A stretch of 64,000 nucleotides of DNA from Pantoea alhagi (GCF_002101395.1 NZ_CP019706.1:3348001-3412000), one strand, 5' to 3'. Positions 34,311-43,795 are shown, counted from the stretch's first letter. Notes: generated by a model not told the origin, from the sequence alone. Numbers and translations: made by a program.

Positions 34311-35054
34311 ATGGCAGGTCATAGTAAATGGGCCAACACCAAACACCGCAAAGCGGCACAGGATGCCAAGCGCGGTAAAATTTTTACCAAAATCATTCGC
34401 GAGCTGGTGACGGCGGCGAAGCTGGGCGGCGGCGATCCCGCTTCCAACCCGCGCCTGCGCGCGGCAATGGATAAAGCGCTGTCTAATAATATGACGCGCG
34501 ACACCATGGATCGCGCTATCGCTCGCGGCGTAGGCGGCGACGATAACAGCAACATGGAAACCATTATTTATGAAGGCTATGGCCCGGGCGGCACGGCGGT
34601 CATGGTTGAATGCCTGAGCGATAATCGTAACCGTACCGTATCAGAAGTGCGTCACGCCTTTACCAAATGCGGCGGCAACCTCGGTACCGATGGTTCCGTT
34701 GCCTATCTGTTCACCAAAAAAGGCGTGATCTCTTATGCGCCTGGCCTGGATGAAGATACGGTAATGGATGCGGCGCTGGAAGCGGGTGCGGATGACGTAG
34801 TGACCTATGAAGATGGCGCGATTGACGTCTTCACGCCGTGGGAAAACTTAGGAGAAGTGAAGGATGCACTGGATGCGGCGGGTCTGAAAGCGGAAAACGC
34901 AGAAGTCACGATGATCCCTTCTACCAAAGCGGATATGGATATTGAAACGGCTCCGAAACTGATGCGTCTGATCGATATGCTGGAAGACTGTGACGACGTG
35001 CAGGAAGTTTATCACAACGGTGAAATGTCCGACGAGGTGGCGGCAACCCTGTAA
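34311..35054 (+). CDS. yebC: YebC/PmpR family protein YebC
   Basis: A 247-residue cytoplasmic protein of the YebC/TACO1 family, with the typical N-terminus MAGHSKWANTKHRKAAQDAK and the three-domain layout. Members are described as DNA-binding regulators and, more recently, as factors that help ribosomes through proline stretches; the exact role of this copy is not known. The ATG at 34311 follows GGAGAG and matches E. coli. It lies 5' of ruvC, as in E. coli. Confidence 0.96.
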   Translation: MAGHSKWANTKHRKAAQDAKRGKIFTKIIRELVTAAKLGGGDPASNPRLRAAMDKALSNNMTRDTMDRAIARGVGGDDNSNMETIIYEGYGPGGTAVMVECLSDNRNRTVSEVRHAFTKCGGNLGTDGSVAYLFTKKGVISYAPGLDEDTVMDAALEAGADDVVTYEDGAIDVFTPWENLGEVKDALDAAGLKAENAEVTMIPSTKADMDIETAPKLMRLIDMLEDCDDVQEVYHNGEMSDEVAATL

Positions 35055-35091
35055 TGGTTGTTGCCCTTCACCAACCTGACGGAGCAGCCTG

Positions 35092-35616
35092 ATGGCGATT
35101 ATTCTGGGCATTGACCCGGGTTCACGTATTACCGGCTACGGCGTGATCCGGCAGGTTGGGCGACAGTTGACCTACCTCGGCAGCGGCTGTATTCGCACCG
35201 GCGTTGACGATCTACCCTCCCGTTTGAAGCTGATTTACGCGGGCGTGACGGAGATCATCACGCAGTTTCAACCTGACTTTTTTGCCATTGAACAGGTGTT
35301 TATGGCGAAAAATGCCGATTCAGCCCTTAAGCTGGGTCAGGCGCGCGGCGCGGCTATCGTGGCGGCGGTCAATCAGGATCTGCCGGTATTTGAATACGCG
35401 GCGCGTCAGGTGAAACAAACGGTGGTCGGCATCGGCAGCGCGGAAAAAAGCCAGGTGCAGCATATGGTGCGCACCTTACTGAAGCTGGCGGCTAACCCGC
35501 AGGCGGATGCCGCCGATGCGTTGGCGATTGCGATCACTCACTGTCACGTTAGTCAGAACGCCAACAGGCTAAGCGATACGCGCCTGACCCTGACGCGCGG
35601 CAGATTGCGTTCGTAA
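35092..35616 (+). CDS. ruvC: Holliday junction endonuclease RuvC
   Basis: RuvC is a dimeric nuclease that cuts Holliday junctions in the RuvABC resolvasome. The 174-residue protein has the acidic active-site residues in GIDPGSRITGYG (D7), FFAIEQVFM (Glu) and ADAADALAIAITH (two Asp). It is followed by a hairpin that also contains a LexA box, after which ruvA starts; so ruvC is transcribed apart from the SOS-controlled ruvAB. Confidence 0.98.
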   Translation: MAIILGIDPGSRITGYGVIRQVGRQLTYLGSGCIRTGVDDLPSRLKLIYAGVTEIITQFQPDFFAIEQVFMAKNADSALKLGQARGAAIVAAVNQDLPVFEYAARQVKQTVVGIGSAEKSQVQHMVRTLLKLAANPQADAADALAIAITHCHVSQNANRLSDTRLTLTRGRLRS

Positions 35617-35625
35617 CCCATTATC

Positions 35626-35652
35626 AGGCTGGATATTCATCCAGCCTTTTTT
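35626..35652 (+). terminator. Terminator after ruvC
   Basis: AGGCTGGAT pairs with ATCCAGCCT around ATTC and is followed by TTTTT. The same bases form the LexA box. Confidence 0.8.
35629..35644 (+). promoter_or_regulatory. LexA (SOS) box of ruvAB
   Basis: CTGGATATTCATCCAG fits CTG-N10-CAG and is nearly the known E. coli ruvAB box. It lies 56 nt before the ruvA start, so ruvAB should be induced by DNA damage. Confidence 0.88.
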
Positions 35653-35699
35653 ATGTTATAACTCTGACACTTTCTCTCCCTGAATCAAAGGAAGCTACT

Positions 35700-36314
35700 G
35701 TGATAGGTCGTCTGCGAGGCATCATTCTGGAAAAACAACCGCCGCTGGTATTAATTGAAGCGAACGGAGTGGGATATGAGGTCCACATGCCAATGACCTG
35801 CTTCTATGAGCTGCCCGAGCTGAATCAGGAAGCCGTTATTTTTACGCAGTTTATCGTGCGTGAAGATGCCCAGCTGCTGTATGGCTTTACCAGCAAGCAG
35901 GAGCGCGCGCTGTTTCGTGAACTGATTAAAGTCAATGGCGTAGGGCCGAAGCTGGCGCTGGCGATCCTTTCCGGGATGTCGGCACAGCAGTTTGTGACCG
36001 CAGTAGAGCGTGAAGAAGTCGCGACGCTGGTTAAGCTGCCCGGCGTCGGTAAGAAAACCGCCGAGCGGCTGGTCGTGGAAATGAAAGATCGCTTTAAGGG
36101 CATGCACGGCGATCTGTTTGGCGGCGACGCAACCTTTACGCTTACCAGCGAGAATGCCGCCATCGACAGCAACGATGCCGAGGCCGAAGCGGTTGCCGCG
36201 CTGGTGGCGTTGGGGTATAAACCGCAGGAAGCCAGCCGGATGGTTAGCAAAGTGGGCCGCCCGGACGCTGACTGTGAAACCCTGATTCGTGAAGCGCTGC
36301 GTGCTGCGCTCTGA
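35700..36314 (+). CDS. ruvA: Holliday junction helicase subunit RuvA
   Basis: RuvA binds Holliday junctions as a tetramer and loads the RuvB motor. The 204-residue protein has the N-terminal OB domain (MIGRLRGIIL), two helix-hairpin-helix motifs (NGVGPKLALAIL and LPGVGKKTAERLV) and the C-terminal RuvB-binding domain (ALGYKPQEASRMV). The start codon is GTG with an AAGGAAG box, as the alignment to E. coli demands. It is followed by ruvB after 8 nt. Confidence 0.98.
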   Translation: MIGRLRGIILEKQPPLVLIEANGVGYEVHMPMTCFYELPELNQEAVIFTQFIVREDAQLLYGFTSKQERALFRELIKVNGVGPKLALAILSGMSAQQFVTAVEREEVATLVKLPGVGKKTAERLVVEMKDRFKGMHGDLFGGDATFTLTSENAAIDSNDAEAEAVAALVALGYKPQEASRMVSKVGRPDADCETLIREALRAAL

Positions 36315-36322
36315 GGTAAACC

Positions 36323-37327
36323 ATGATTGAAGCCGATCGCCTGGTCTCACCTGGCAATGTGAGCGAAGAAGAAATTATCGATCGCGCGATCCGTCCGCGC
36401 CTGCTGGATGAATATGTGGGCCAGCCGCAGGTGCGCGAACAGATGGAGATCTTTATCAAGGCGGCCAAAATGCGCGGCGACGCGCTGGATCACCTGCTGA
36501 TTTTCGGCCCGCCAGGCCTGGGTAAAACCACGCTGGCGAACATTGTTGCCAATGAGATGGGCGTGAACCTGCGCACCACCTCCGGTCCGGTACTGGAAAA
36601 AGCGGGCGACCTGGCGGCGATGCTGACCAACCTTGAACCGCACGATGTGCTTTTCATTGATGAAATTCATCGTCTGTCACCGGTAGTGGAAGAGGTGCTT
36701 TATCCGGCGATGGAAGATTATCAGCTGGATATTATGATCGGGGAAGGGCCGGCGGCGCGCTCTATCAAGCTTGATCTGCCGCCGTTCACCCTGATCGGTG
36801 CCACCACGCGTGCAGGTTCGTTAACCTCGCCGCTGCGCGATCGTTTCGGCATTGTGCAGCGCCTGGAGTTCTATCAGGTAAAAGATTTGCAGCACATCGT
36901 GGCTCGCAGCGCCGCCTGTCTGGGGCTGGATCTGAGCCCGGAAGGCGCGCTGGAAGTGGCACGACGTGCACGCGGCACGCCGCGTATTGCTAACCGGCTG
37001 CTGCGCCGCGTACGCGATTTTGCTGAAGTGCGCGCCGAAGGCGTGATGGACGGCGATGTCGCGGCGAAGGCGCTGGATATGTTGAATGTCGACCACGAAG
37101 GCTTCGACTATATGGACCGCAAGCTGTTATTAGCCATTATCGATAAGTTTACCGGCGGGCCGGTAGGGCTGGATAACCTGGCGGCGGCCATTGGCGAGGA
37201 GCGTGAAACCATTGAGGATGTGCTGGAGCCTTACCTGATTCAGCAGGGCTTTATTCAGCGTACGCCGCGTGGACGCATTGCCACACAGCACGCCTTTAAG
37301 CATTTCGGCATGACCCGCGAAGTATAA
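36323..37327 (+). CDS. ruvB: Holliday junction helicase motor RuvB
   Basis: RuvB is the hexameric AAA+ ATPase that drives branch migration. The 334-residue protein has Walker A GPPGLGKTT, Walker B VLFIDEIH, sensor 1 GATTRAGSL, the arginine-finger region SPLRDRFG, and the C-terminal winged helix (FIQRTPRGRIAT). It is co-transcribed with ruvA under the LexA box. The gene ends just before a terminator, convergent with znuB. Confidence 0.98.
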   Translation: MIEADRLVSPGNVSEEEIIDRAIRPRLLDEYVGQPQVREQMEIFIKAAKMRGDALDHLLIFGPPGLGKTTLANIVANEMGVNLRTTSGPVLEKAGDLAAMLTNLEPHDVLFIDEIHRLSPVVEEVLYPAMEDYQLDIMIGEGPAARSIKLDLPPFTLIGATTRAGSLTSPLRDRFGIVQRLEFYQVKDLQHIVARSAACLGLDLSPEGALEVARRARGTPRIANRLLRRVRDFAEVRAEGVMDGDVAAKALDMLNVDHEGFDYMDRKLLLAIIDKFTGGPVGLDNLAAAIGEERETIEDVLEPYLIQQGFIQRTPRGRIATQHAFKHFGMTREV

Positions 37328-37355
37328 AAAACGCCAGCGATAAGCTGGCGTTTTC
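37327..37355. terminator. Terminator between ruvB and znuB
   Basis: AAAACGCCAGC and GCTGGCGTTTT form a symmetrical stem with A and T flanks, so it can serve both convergent genes. Confidence 0.9.
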
Positions 37356-37371
37356 GTCTGGTTAACCGCTC

Positions 37372-38157
37372 TCAGGCCGGAGCTTTTTTCATCTGGCTGA
37401 TAATAAACAGCAGTGCGGCACAAAGCACCACCGAAGGGCCGGCGGGCGTATCGTAAAAGGCCGAGAAGGTAAGGCCGCCGGTCACGGCAATAATGCCTGT
37501 ACCGATAGCGATAAACGCCATCTGCTCCGGCGAGCGGGCAAAGCGGCGAGCGGTGGCGGCGGGGATCACCAGCAGCGAAGTGATAATCAGCGCCCCGACA
37601 AACTTCATCGCCACGCCAATGGTTAAGGCAGTAACCAGCATCAGCAGCATGCGCGTGCGCGCGATATTGACGCCATCCACCTGCGCCAGCTCCGGGCTAA
37701 TGGTCATGGAGAGTAAAGGTCGCCATTGCCAGGCGAGCGCCGCCAGCACCAGCGCCACGCCGCCGCCGATTATCCATAAATCCTCCGGCGTCACCGCCAG
37801 CAGATCGCCAAACAGATAAGCCATCAGATCCACGCGGACATTCGACATCAGGCTCACCACCACCAGCCCCAGCGACAGGGCGCTGTGCGCCATAATTCCC
37901 AGCAGCGTATCAATAGCCAGATGGGGACGACGCTCCAGCCAGACCAGGCCCAGCGCCAGCAATAGCGTGACCGCAATCACCGCGTAAAAAGGATTAACGT
38001 TCAGCAACAGGCCAAAGGCCACGCCCAGCAACGAGGCGTGCGCCAGCGTATCGCCAAAATAGGACATCCGACGCCAGACCACAAATGAGCCCAGCGGACC
38101 GGCTGCCAGCGCCAGCATTACGCCGCCCAGCCAGCCGGGAAGTAACAGTTCAAGCAT
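37372..38157 (-). CDS. znuB: Zinc ABC transporter permease ZnuB
   Basis: The 261-residue inner-membrane permease of the high-affinity zinc importer, with about eight hydrophobic segments. Conserved segments are SFVVWRRMSYFGDTLAHASL, DTLLGIMAHSALSLGLV and FSAFYDTPAGPSVVLCAALL. The start codon shares one base with the znuC stop, so the two are translationally coupled. Expression is expected to be repressed by Zur through the shared znuC/znuA operator. Confidence 0.98.
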   Translation of the reverse strand: MLELLLPGWLGGVMLALAAGPLGSFVVWRRMSYFGDTLAHASLLGVAFGLLLNVNPFYAVIAVTLLLALGLVWLERRPHLAIDTLLGIMAHSALSLGLVVVSLMSNVRVDLMAYLFGDLLAVTPEDLWIIGGGVALVLAALAWQWRPLLSMTISPELAQVDGVNIARTRMLLMLVTALTIGVAMKFVGALIITSLLVIPAATARRFARSPEQMAFIAIGTGIIAVTGGLTFSAFYDTPAGPSVVLCAALLFIISQMKKAPA

Positions 38158-38909
38158 TATTTTTCCTGTCCTTTACGCAAAACTATCCGTCCCTGTAAAT
38201 CGTGACGATGATTATGATGATGCCGGTAGATCGCCAGCTGCTCTGCGCCGCGTGGGCCAAACATAGCGATAAATTCAGGATGGCGCGACACCACTTCCGG
38301 CGTGCCGGAACAGCAAATATGGTGATTCAGGCAGAGCACTTCATCCGTTTTTGCCATAACCAGATGCAGATCGTGCGAGACCATCAGCACGGCGCAGTTC
38401 AGTTCAAGGCGCAGCTGGTTAATAAGATCGTACAGCGCAACCTGACCGTTAACGTCAACGCCCTGGGTGGGTTCGTCCAGCACCAGCAGATGTGGTTGAT
38501 TAAGCAGGGCGCGCGCCAGCAGTACGCGCTGGGTTTCACCACCCGACAGCTTTTGCAGCGCGGCATGCTGCAGGTGTCCGGCCTGCACGCGTTTGAGCGC
38601 AGGCAGAATATCCGCTTTGCGCGTGCCCGGACGCAGCCGCAGAAAACGCTCTACGGTCAGCGGCAGCGTTGGGTCGAGATGCAATTTTTGCGGAACATAG
38701 CCGATACGCAGCGGATTATTGCGTTTCAGCGTGCCACTATCCGGCGCGATCAATCCAAGCACGACGCGAACTAACGTGGACTTACCGGCGCCGTTAGGGC
38801 CAAGGAGCGTCAGGATCCGTCTTGGTTCCAGCGCTAAAGAGATATTGGACAATACCTGACGCTGGCCAAAACTGACTGAGATATTTTCCAGACTAATCAG
38901 TGAGGTCAT
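38157..38909 (-). CDS. znuC: Zinc ABC transporter ATPase ZnuC
   Basis: The 250-residue ATPase of the ZnuABC importer. Walker A (GPNGAGKST), the signature LSGGETQRV, Walker B (LLVLDEPTQG) and the switch His (MVSHDLH) are all present. The C-terminal part is His-rich (YRHHHNHRHD), typical of this subunit. It is divergent from znuA with a 77-nt gap holding the Zur box. Confidence 0.98.
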   Translation of the reverse strand: MTSLISLENISVSFGQRQVLSNISLALEPRRILTLLGPNGAGKSTLVRVVLGLIAPDSGTLKRNNPLRIGYVPQKLHLDPTLPLTVERFLRLRPGTRKADILPALKRVQAGHLQHAALQKLSGGETQRVLLARALLNQPHLLVLDEPTQGVDVNGQVALYDLINQLRLELNCAVLMVSHDLHLVMAKTDEVLCLNHHICCSGTPEVVSRHPEFIAMFGPRGAEQLAIYRHHHNHRHDLQGRIVLRKGQEK

Positions 38910-38935
38910 AGTTATTAATGCTTGCAGAAGTTATC

Positions 38936-38957
38936 GGATGTTATAATATCACAATCC
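38936..38957. promoter_or_regulatory. Zur box between znuC and znuA
   Basis: GGATGTTATAATATCACAATCC corresponds to the E. coli znu operator core (ATGTTATAATATCACA). It sits midway between the two divergent genes, so zinc-loaded Zur would shut both. Confidence 0.93.
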
Positions 38958-38986
38958 ATCACCCAGTCACGATGGATTGACGCATT

Positions 38987-39934
38987 ATGTTACAGAATAA
39001 AAAAGCCCTTTTTCCTCTGCTATTTTCCCTTGGTTTTGCCGCTGCGTTTAGCGCTCCCGCCAGCGCAGCGGTTATCGCTTCGATTAAACCGCTGGGCTTT
39101 ATCGCCTCCGCGATCGCCGATGGCGTAACCCCGGTAGAAGTTTTACTGCCCGATGGCGCTTCCGAACATGATTACGCTTTGCGTCCTTCTGACGTTAAAC
39201 GCTTGCAGAGCGCGGATCTGGTGGTATGGATTGGTCCTGATATGGAAGCCTTTATCAGTAAAACCGCCAGCGCATTTCCCGCAGAAAAGAACCTGGAAAT
39301 TGCCCAGTTGCCCGCGGTAAAACCGTTGCTGATTACCGGCGCGGAAGAGCAGGATGAGCATCATGAAGAAGATGAAGCCCATCATGACGCAGCGCATGAA
39401 CATCATGATCATGGACAATATAATATGCACCTGTGGATGTCGCCGGAAATAGCGCGCCAATCTGCGGTTGCAATCCATGAGAAATTATTGGAACTTATGC
39501 CGCAGCGCAAAGACAAACTTGACGCTAACCTGCAGCAATTTGAGGCAGATTTAGCGAAAAGCGATACGCAAATTGCGCATCAGCTGGCACCGCTTAAAGG
39601 AAAAGGATATTTCGTTTTTCATGATGCTTATAGCTACTTTGAAAAGCATTACGGTCTCACGCCACTTGGCCATTTTACCGTTAATCCTGAAATCCAGCCG
39701 GGCGCGCAGCGTTTACATCAAATTCGAACACAGTTGGTTGAGCAAAAAGCGACCTGCGTTTTTGCTGAGCCACAATTCAGGCCGGCCGTAATCGATGCCG
39801 TTGCCAGAGGAACTCAGGTGCGTAAAGGTACGCTCGATCCGCTGGGAATGGGCATCAGCTTAGCAAAAGACAGTTATGTGAAATTCCTCTCACAGCTGTC
39901 GAGCCAGTATGAAAGCTGCCTGAAAGGAGCATGA
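38987..39934 (+). CDS. znuA: Zinc-binding periplasmic protein ZnuA
   Basis: The 315-residue periplasmic receptor of the zinc importer. It has a signal peptide (about 1-27, ending APASAA), the first zinc His in GASEHDYALRPSD, and the flexible His/Asp/Glu-rich loop (about 125-145: QDEHHEEDEAHH ... HEHHDHG), then MHLWMSP and HDAYSYFEKHYG. The charged loop is characteristic of Gram-negative ZnuA. It is oriented away from znuCB. Confidence 0.98.
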   Translation: MLQNKKALFPLLFSLGFAAAFSAPASAAVIASIKPLGFIASAIADGVTPVEVLLPDGASEHDYALRPSDVKRLQSADLVVWIGPDMEAFISKTASAFPAEKNLEIAQLPAVKPLLITGAEEQDEHHEEDEAHHDAAHEHHDHGQYNMHLWMSPEIARQSAVAIHEKLLELMPQRKDKLDANLQQFEADLAKSDTQIAHQLAPLKGKGYFVFHDAYSYFEKHYGLTPLGHFTVNPEIQPGAQRLHQIRTQLVEQKATCVFAEPQFRPAVIDAVARGTQVRKGTLDPLGMGISLAKDSYVKFLSQLSSQYESCLKGA

Positions 39935-39947
39935 GGAATCCCTAAAA

Positions 39948-41267
39948 GTGCAACAGATAGCCCGCTCTGTCGCTCTGGCATTTAATAATCTGCCGCGTCC
40001 CCACCGCGTTATGCTTGGGTCGCTGACCGTTGTTACTCTGGCCGTCGCTGTCTGGCGGCCGTTTGTTTATCACCCGGGTGAAACATCGCCCATCGTAAAA
40101 ACCATTGAAATTGACAAAAACCAGCTGCGTACGCTGCTGCCTGAAGCCAGCGAGCCGCTCGATCAGCCTGCGCCGGAAGATGACCTGCCGCAGGATGAGA
40201 TCGATCAGGACGTAACGGCGGAAAGCGGCATCCATGACTATGTGGTCTCCAGCGGCGACACCCTGAGCAGCGTGCTGAACCAGTACGGCATCGATATGGG
40301 TGAAATCAACCAGCTGGTTAAAACGGATAACGATCTGCGTAATCTCCAGGTGGGGCAGCAAATCTCCTGGACACTTACCGATGAAGGCCAGCTGCAACGC
40401 CTGACGTGGGAGATGTCGCGGCGCGAAACCCGTACCTACGATCGCATCGGTAACGGTTTTAAGATGTCCAGCGAGCTGCAGAAAGGCGAATGGACAAACA
40501 GCGTGCTGACCGGCGAAGTCAAAGGCAGCTTTGTCAGCAGCGCTCAGCGCGCCGGGCTGACCAGCGCGGAGATCAGCGGCGTGATCAAAGCGCTGCAGTG
40601 GCAAATGGATTTCCGCAAACTGCGCGCGGGCGATAAATTCAGCGTACTGATGTCGCGTGAAGTGATGGATGGAAAAAATGAACAGAGCCAGCTGCTGGGC
40701 GTGCGTTTGCGCACCGGAGGCAAGGATTACTACGCCATCCGTGCCGAAGATGGCAAATTCTATGACCGCAGCGGCTCTGGCCTGGCGCGCGGTTTTATGC
40801 GTTTCCCAACGGTAAAACAGTACCGGGTCTCCTCTAACTTTAATCCGCGCCGTCTGAATCCGGTGACAGGCCGTGTCGCACCGCATAAAGGGGTGGATTT
40901 TGCCGTGCCGGTCGGCACGCCGGTACTGGCAGTGGGCGACGGTGAAGTGGTACAGGCAAAACGCAGTTCCGGCGCGGGCAACTATGTTGCTATCCGCCAT
41001 GGCCGTCAGTATATGACGCGCTATATGCATATGAAAAAGCTGCTGGTGAAGCCAGGCGATAAGGTCAAACGTGGCGATCGCATCGGTCTTTCCGGCAACA
41101 CGGGTCGTTCAACCGGCCCGCATCTGCACTATGAAATCTGGATCAATAACCAGGCCGTAAATCCGCTGACGGCGAAGCTGCCGCGCACTGAAGGACTTAC
41201 CGGCAAGGATCGTTCCGCATTCCTGGCGCAGGCAAGAGAAGTGCTGCCTCAGCTCAAACTCAATTAA
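39948..41267 (+). CDS. mepM: Murein DD-endopeptidase MepM
   Basis: MepM cuts peptide crosslinks in peptidoglycan to allow wall growth. The 439-residue protein has an N-terminal membrane anchor (about 20-37), a LysM domain (HDYVVSSGDTLSSVLNQYG) and a C-terminal M23 peptidase domain with zinc ligands in HKGVDFAVP, RYMHMKK and GPHLHYEIW. The start is a GTG only 13 nt after znuA, and matches E. coli from residue 1. No peptidase residue is missing. Confidence 0.97.
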   Translation: MQQIARSVALAFNNLPRPHRVMLGSLTVVTLAVAVWRPFVYHPGETSPIVKTIEIDKNQLRTLLPEASEPLDQPAPEDDLPQDEIDQDVTAESGIHDYVVSSGDTLSSVLNQYGIDMGEINQLVKTDNDLRNLQVGQQISWTLTDEGQLQRLTWEMSRRETRTYDRIGNGFKMSSELQKGEWTNSVLTGEVKGSFVSSAQRAGLTSAEISGVIKALQWQMDFRKLRAGDKFSVLMSREVMDGKNEQSQLLGVRLRTGGKDYYAIRAEDGKFYDRSGSGLARGFMRFPTVKQYRVSSNFNPRRLNPVTGRVAPHKGVDFAVPVGTPVLAVGDGEVVQAKRSSGAGNYVAIRHGRQYMTRYMHMKKLLVKPGDKVKRGDRIGLSGNTGRSTGPHLHYEIWINNQAVNPLTAKLPRTEGLTGKDRSAFLAQAREVLPQLKLN

Positions 41268-41448
41268 GCGTCAGCAGTTTCTTATCAGCGAGGCGCACGG
41301 TAACACGTGCGCCTCCGCTTGCTCTCTTTTTCCCCACAGGTGCGTTGGTTTCGTATTATTTAGGGTTGGTTTAACGACAACCTGCGGTAAGCGTTGCAAA
41401 TTTACCTGCCGACACTATCATTAGCCGGTTATTGATAGAGGCGAGTGC

Positions 41449-42423
41449 ATGGAAACCAGCAAGAAAAAAAATACAGAATTTATTCCCGTCTTCGATAAAT
41501 CCTTCCTGTTACCCAAATACTGGGGTGCCTGGTTGGGTATCGGTGCGTTTGGCGTAATGGCAATGCTGCCTGCAGCGCTACGCGATCCTATCCTTGGCGC
41601 GGCGGGCCGCCTTGCTGGACGTTTTGCAAAAAGCGCGCGTCGTCGCGCGCAAATCAACCTGCTGTATTGCATGCCAGAGCTGTCGGAAGCTGAGCGTGAA
41701 GCGATCATTGATGAAATGTTTGCCACCGCTCCGCAGTCAATGGCGATGATGGCCGAACTGGCGCTGCGTAATCCGGATCGCGTCCGACAGCGTGTTCACT
41801 GGCACGGGCGGGAAATTATTGATGAGATGCTGGCAGAGAAGCAGAATGTTATTTTTCTGGTGCCGCACGGCTGGGCAATCGATATTCCTGCCATGCTGCT
41901 GGCTTCAGAAGGTCAGATGATAGCGGCAATGTTTCACAATCAAAGTAATCCGCTGAATGACTATATCTGGAATCGGGTGCGGCGTCGTTTCGGCGGCCGT
42001 ATGCATGCCAGGAACGATGGTATAAAGCCCTTTATTAACTCGGTGCGTCAGGGGTACTGGGGATATTATTTACCCGATCAGGATCATGGCGCAGAGCAAA
42101 GTGAATTCGTTGATTTCTTTGCCACTTATAAAGCGACTTTGCCTGCGGTGGGGCGGCTGATGAAAGTATGCCGCGCGCGCGTGGTGCCGCTATTCCCGGT
42201 CTATAATGCCAAAAATCATCAGCTGGATATCTATATCCGCGCGCCAATGGACGATCTGCTTGATGCAGACAACCCAACGCTGGCGCGCCGCATGAATGAA
42301 GAAGTAGAGTATTTTGTGCGTCCGCATCCGGAGCAGTACACCTGGATATTAAAACTGCTTAAAACGCGGCGTGAAGGGGAGATCGAACCCTATAAGCGCA
42401 AAGAGCTGTTTCCGCGCAAATAG
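41449..42423 (+). CDS. lpxM: Lipid A myristoyltransferase LpxM
   Basis: LpxM adds the last secondary acyl chain to Kdo2-lipid A at the inner membrane. The 324-residue protein has an N-terminal membrane helix (about 25-45) and the catalytic HX4D motif in VPHGWAID. Further conserved segments are MFHNQSNPLNDYIWNRVRR and YYLPDQDHG. It follows mepM with a ~180-nt gap, as in E. coli, and is the last core gene before the siderophore cluster. Confidence 0.97.
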   Translation: METSKKKNTEFIPVFDKSFLLPKYWGAWLGIGAFGVMAMLPAALRDPILGAAGRLAGRFAKSARRRAQINLLYCMPELSEAEREAIIDEMFATAPQSMAMMAELALRNPDRVRQRVHWHGREIIDEMLAEKQNVIFLVPHGWAIDIPAMLLASEGQMIAAMFHNQSNPLNDYIWNRVRRRFGGRMHARNDGIKPFINSVRQGYWGYYLPDQDHGAEQSEFVDFFATYKATLPAVGRLMKVCRARVVPLFPVYNAKNHQLDIYIRAPMDDLLDADNPTLARRMNEEVEYFVRPHPEQYTWILKLLKTRREGEIEPYKRKELFPRK

Positions 42424-42481
42424 TAAAACGGTAAGCGCCCGCCGGTTGCATAAAGCAAAGGCAGGGCAGAAGTGACCATCG

Positions 42482-42507
42482 TCCCGCGCCTTTATGGCGC
42501 GGGATTT
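42482..42507 (+). terminator. Probable terminator after lpxM
   Basis: TCCCGCGCC pairs with GGCGCGGGA around TTTAT and is followed by only three T residues. It may serve lpxM, with the exporter gene convergent. Confidence 0.55.
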
Positions 42508-42562
42508 GCGTTCCGGCAGCCGCTAAGAGCGGACTGAAACGCATGGAGATGCATGCCTCTGC

Positions 42563-43795
42563 TCAGAGCGGATTTACCGTACTGCGTCGCTTGCGCTCGC
42601 GCAAAAAAGCGGTCACCAGCACCAGCCACAGCAGGCCGCTCGCCAGATTGATCAGGCTAAACCAGGCGCTGCCGCCATGAAAATAGCCATATTTCGTCAG
42701 CTCAATACCCAACGCAAAAGCAATAATACTTACCATCCCTAACATGGCGGCCACGCTGCCTTTGCCCGCAGTGCTGGAAAAGAGCGTTAAACGATACAGC
42801 CCGGCATTTACCATGCCTGCGCCGTAGGCATACAGGCTCAGTCCGGCGGTCAGCCACAGGTAACTGTGGTTATCGATCAGGCTGGTTAGCGCAGCAAGCG
42901 CCAGTCCGGCCAGAATCGGCCATGCGCCAAAGCGCAGCGGGCCTTCAATCGGCAGGCGGCTGGCCAGACGGCTCAGCGTCAGGTTACCGGCGATCATCGC
43001 CAGGAAAACCGGCAGCTGCAGCAGGGCGTAATCCATACGCGACAGCCCCTCATCCTGAATCAGAATTACCGGCGACAGTGCTACCCAGGCAAGGATAGGA
43101 ATAAATACCAGGCCGATCGCCAGCGAGCCGCTCATGATTTGCCGATCGCGTGCCAGCGCCAGATAGCTGCGCGCCAGATTTTTCAGGCTAATGGAAACGG
43201 TACGATCGCCTGCGGTTTCCGGCATGGCGCGCCAAAGGCCAATCAGCGCCAGCGCCGCGATAACAGCAAACAACCAGAACATGGTGCGCCAGTCACCTAC
43301 GGTTAAAAAGGCTGCGCCCGCCAGCGGACCAGCCAGCGGCGCCAGCAGCGCGACATTGGCCATCAGCGCCATAATCCGCACGCTGCGCGCCTCGTCAAAC
43401 GCTTCCTGAATCGCCGCATAGCCTACCGCGCCGATAAAGCAGAGGCTGATGCCCTGCAAGAAACGCAGCACGATAAATTGCTCAATGGATGAAATCCAGT
43501 GCATCAGCGCGCAGCAGATAATAAAAAACAGTACGCCAGCCAGCATTACCGGACGCCGGCCATATTTATCTGATAACGGGCCAAGCAGCCATTGCAGAAC
43601 GATGCCGCCGATCAGATAAGCCGTCAAGGAAGCGGAAACCCATTCGGCTCCGACATTGAATTCGTTGGTGACCAGCAGCATGCCGGGCTGGATCATGTCG
43701 TGCGCAATATAGGTAGCGAACTCAAACAGCACCAGCGAAAGCGGAAAGAGTAAATGCCTGAAGGTCAGGCTGGAAACCGGGGTGTATGCGGCCAT
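42563..43795 (-). CDS. dfoS: MFS exporter, MdfA-like, of the desferrioxamine cluster (DfoS type)
   Basis: A 410-residue, 12-segment major facilitator transporter related to MdfA: the membrane Glu is in LVLFEFATYI, and the shared segments DMIQPGMLL, RRPVMLAGV, RFLQGISLCFIGAVGYAAIQ and GPLSDKYGRRP are evident. It lies 82 nt behind dfoC in the same direction. That place suggests siderophore export, and such a gene is known as the fourth member of dfoJACS clusters. A general drug-efflux role is the alternative. Confidence 0.8.
   Translation of the reverse strand: MAAYTPVSSLTFRHLLFPLSLVLFEFATYIAHDMIQPGMLLVTNEFNVGAEWVSASLTAYLIGGIVLQWLLGPLSDKYGRRPVMLAGVLFFIICCALMHWISSIEQFIVLRFLQGISLCFIGAVGYAAIQEAFDEARSVRIMALMANVALLAPLAGPLAGAAFLTVGDWRTMFWLFAVIAALALIGLWRAMPETAGDRTVSISLKNLARSYLALARDRQIMSGSLAIGLVFIPILAWVALSPVILIQDEGLSRMDYALLQLPVFLAMIAGNLTLSRLASRLPIEGPLRFGAWPILAGLALAALTSLIDNHSYLWLTAGLSLYAYGAGMVNAGLYRLTLFSSTAGKGSVAAMLGMVSIIAFALGIELTKYGYFHGGSAWFSLINLASGLLWLVLVTAFLRERKRRSTVNPL

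Noticed and set aside
39942..41030. Minus-strand frame of 362 codons across mepM
   Set aside because: Antisense shadow; mepM is firmly identified.
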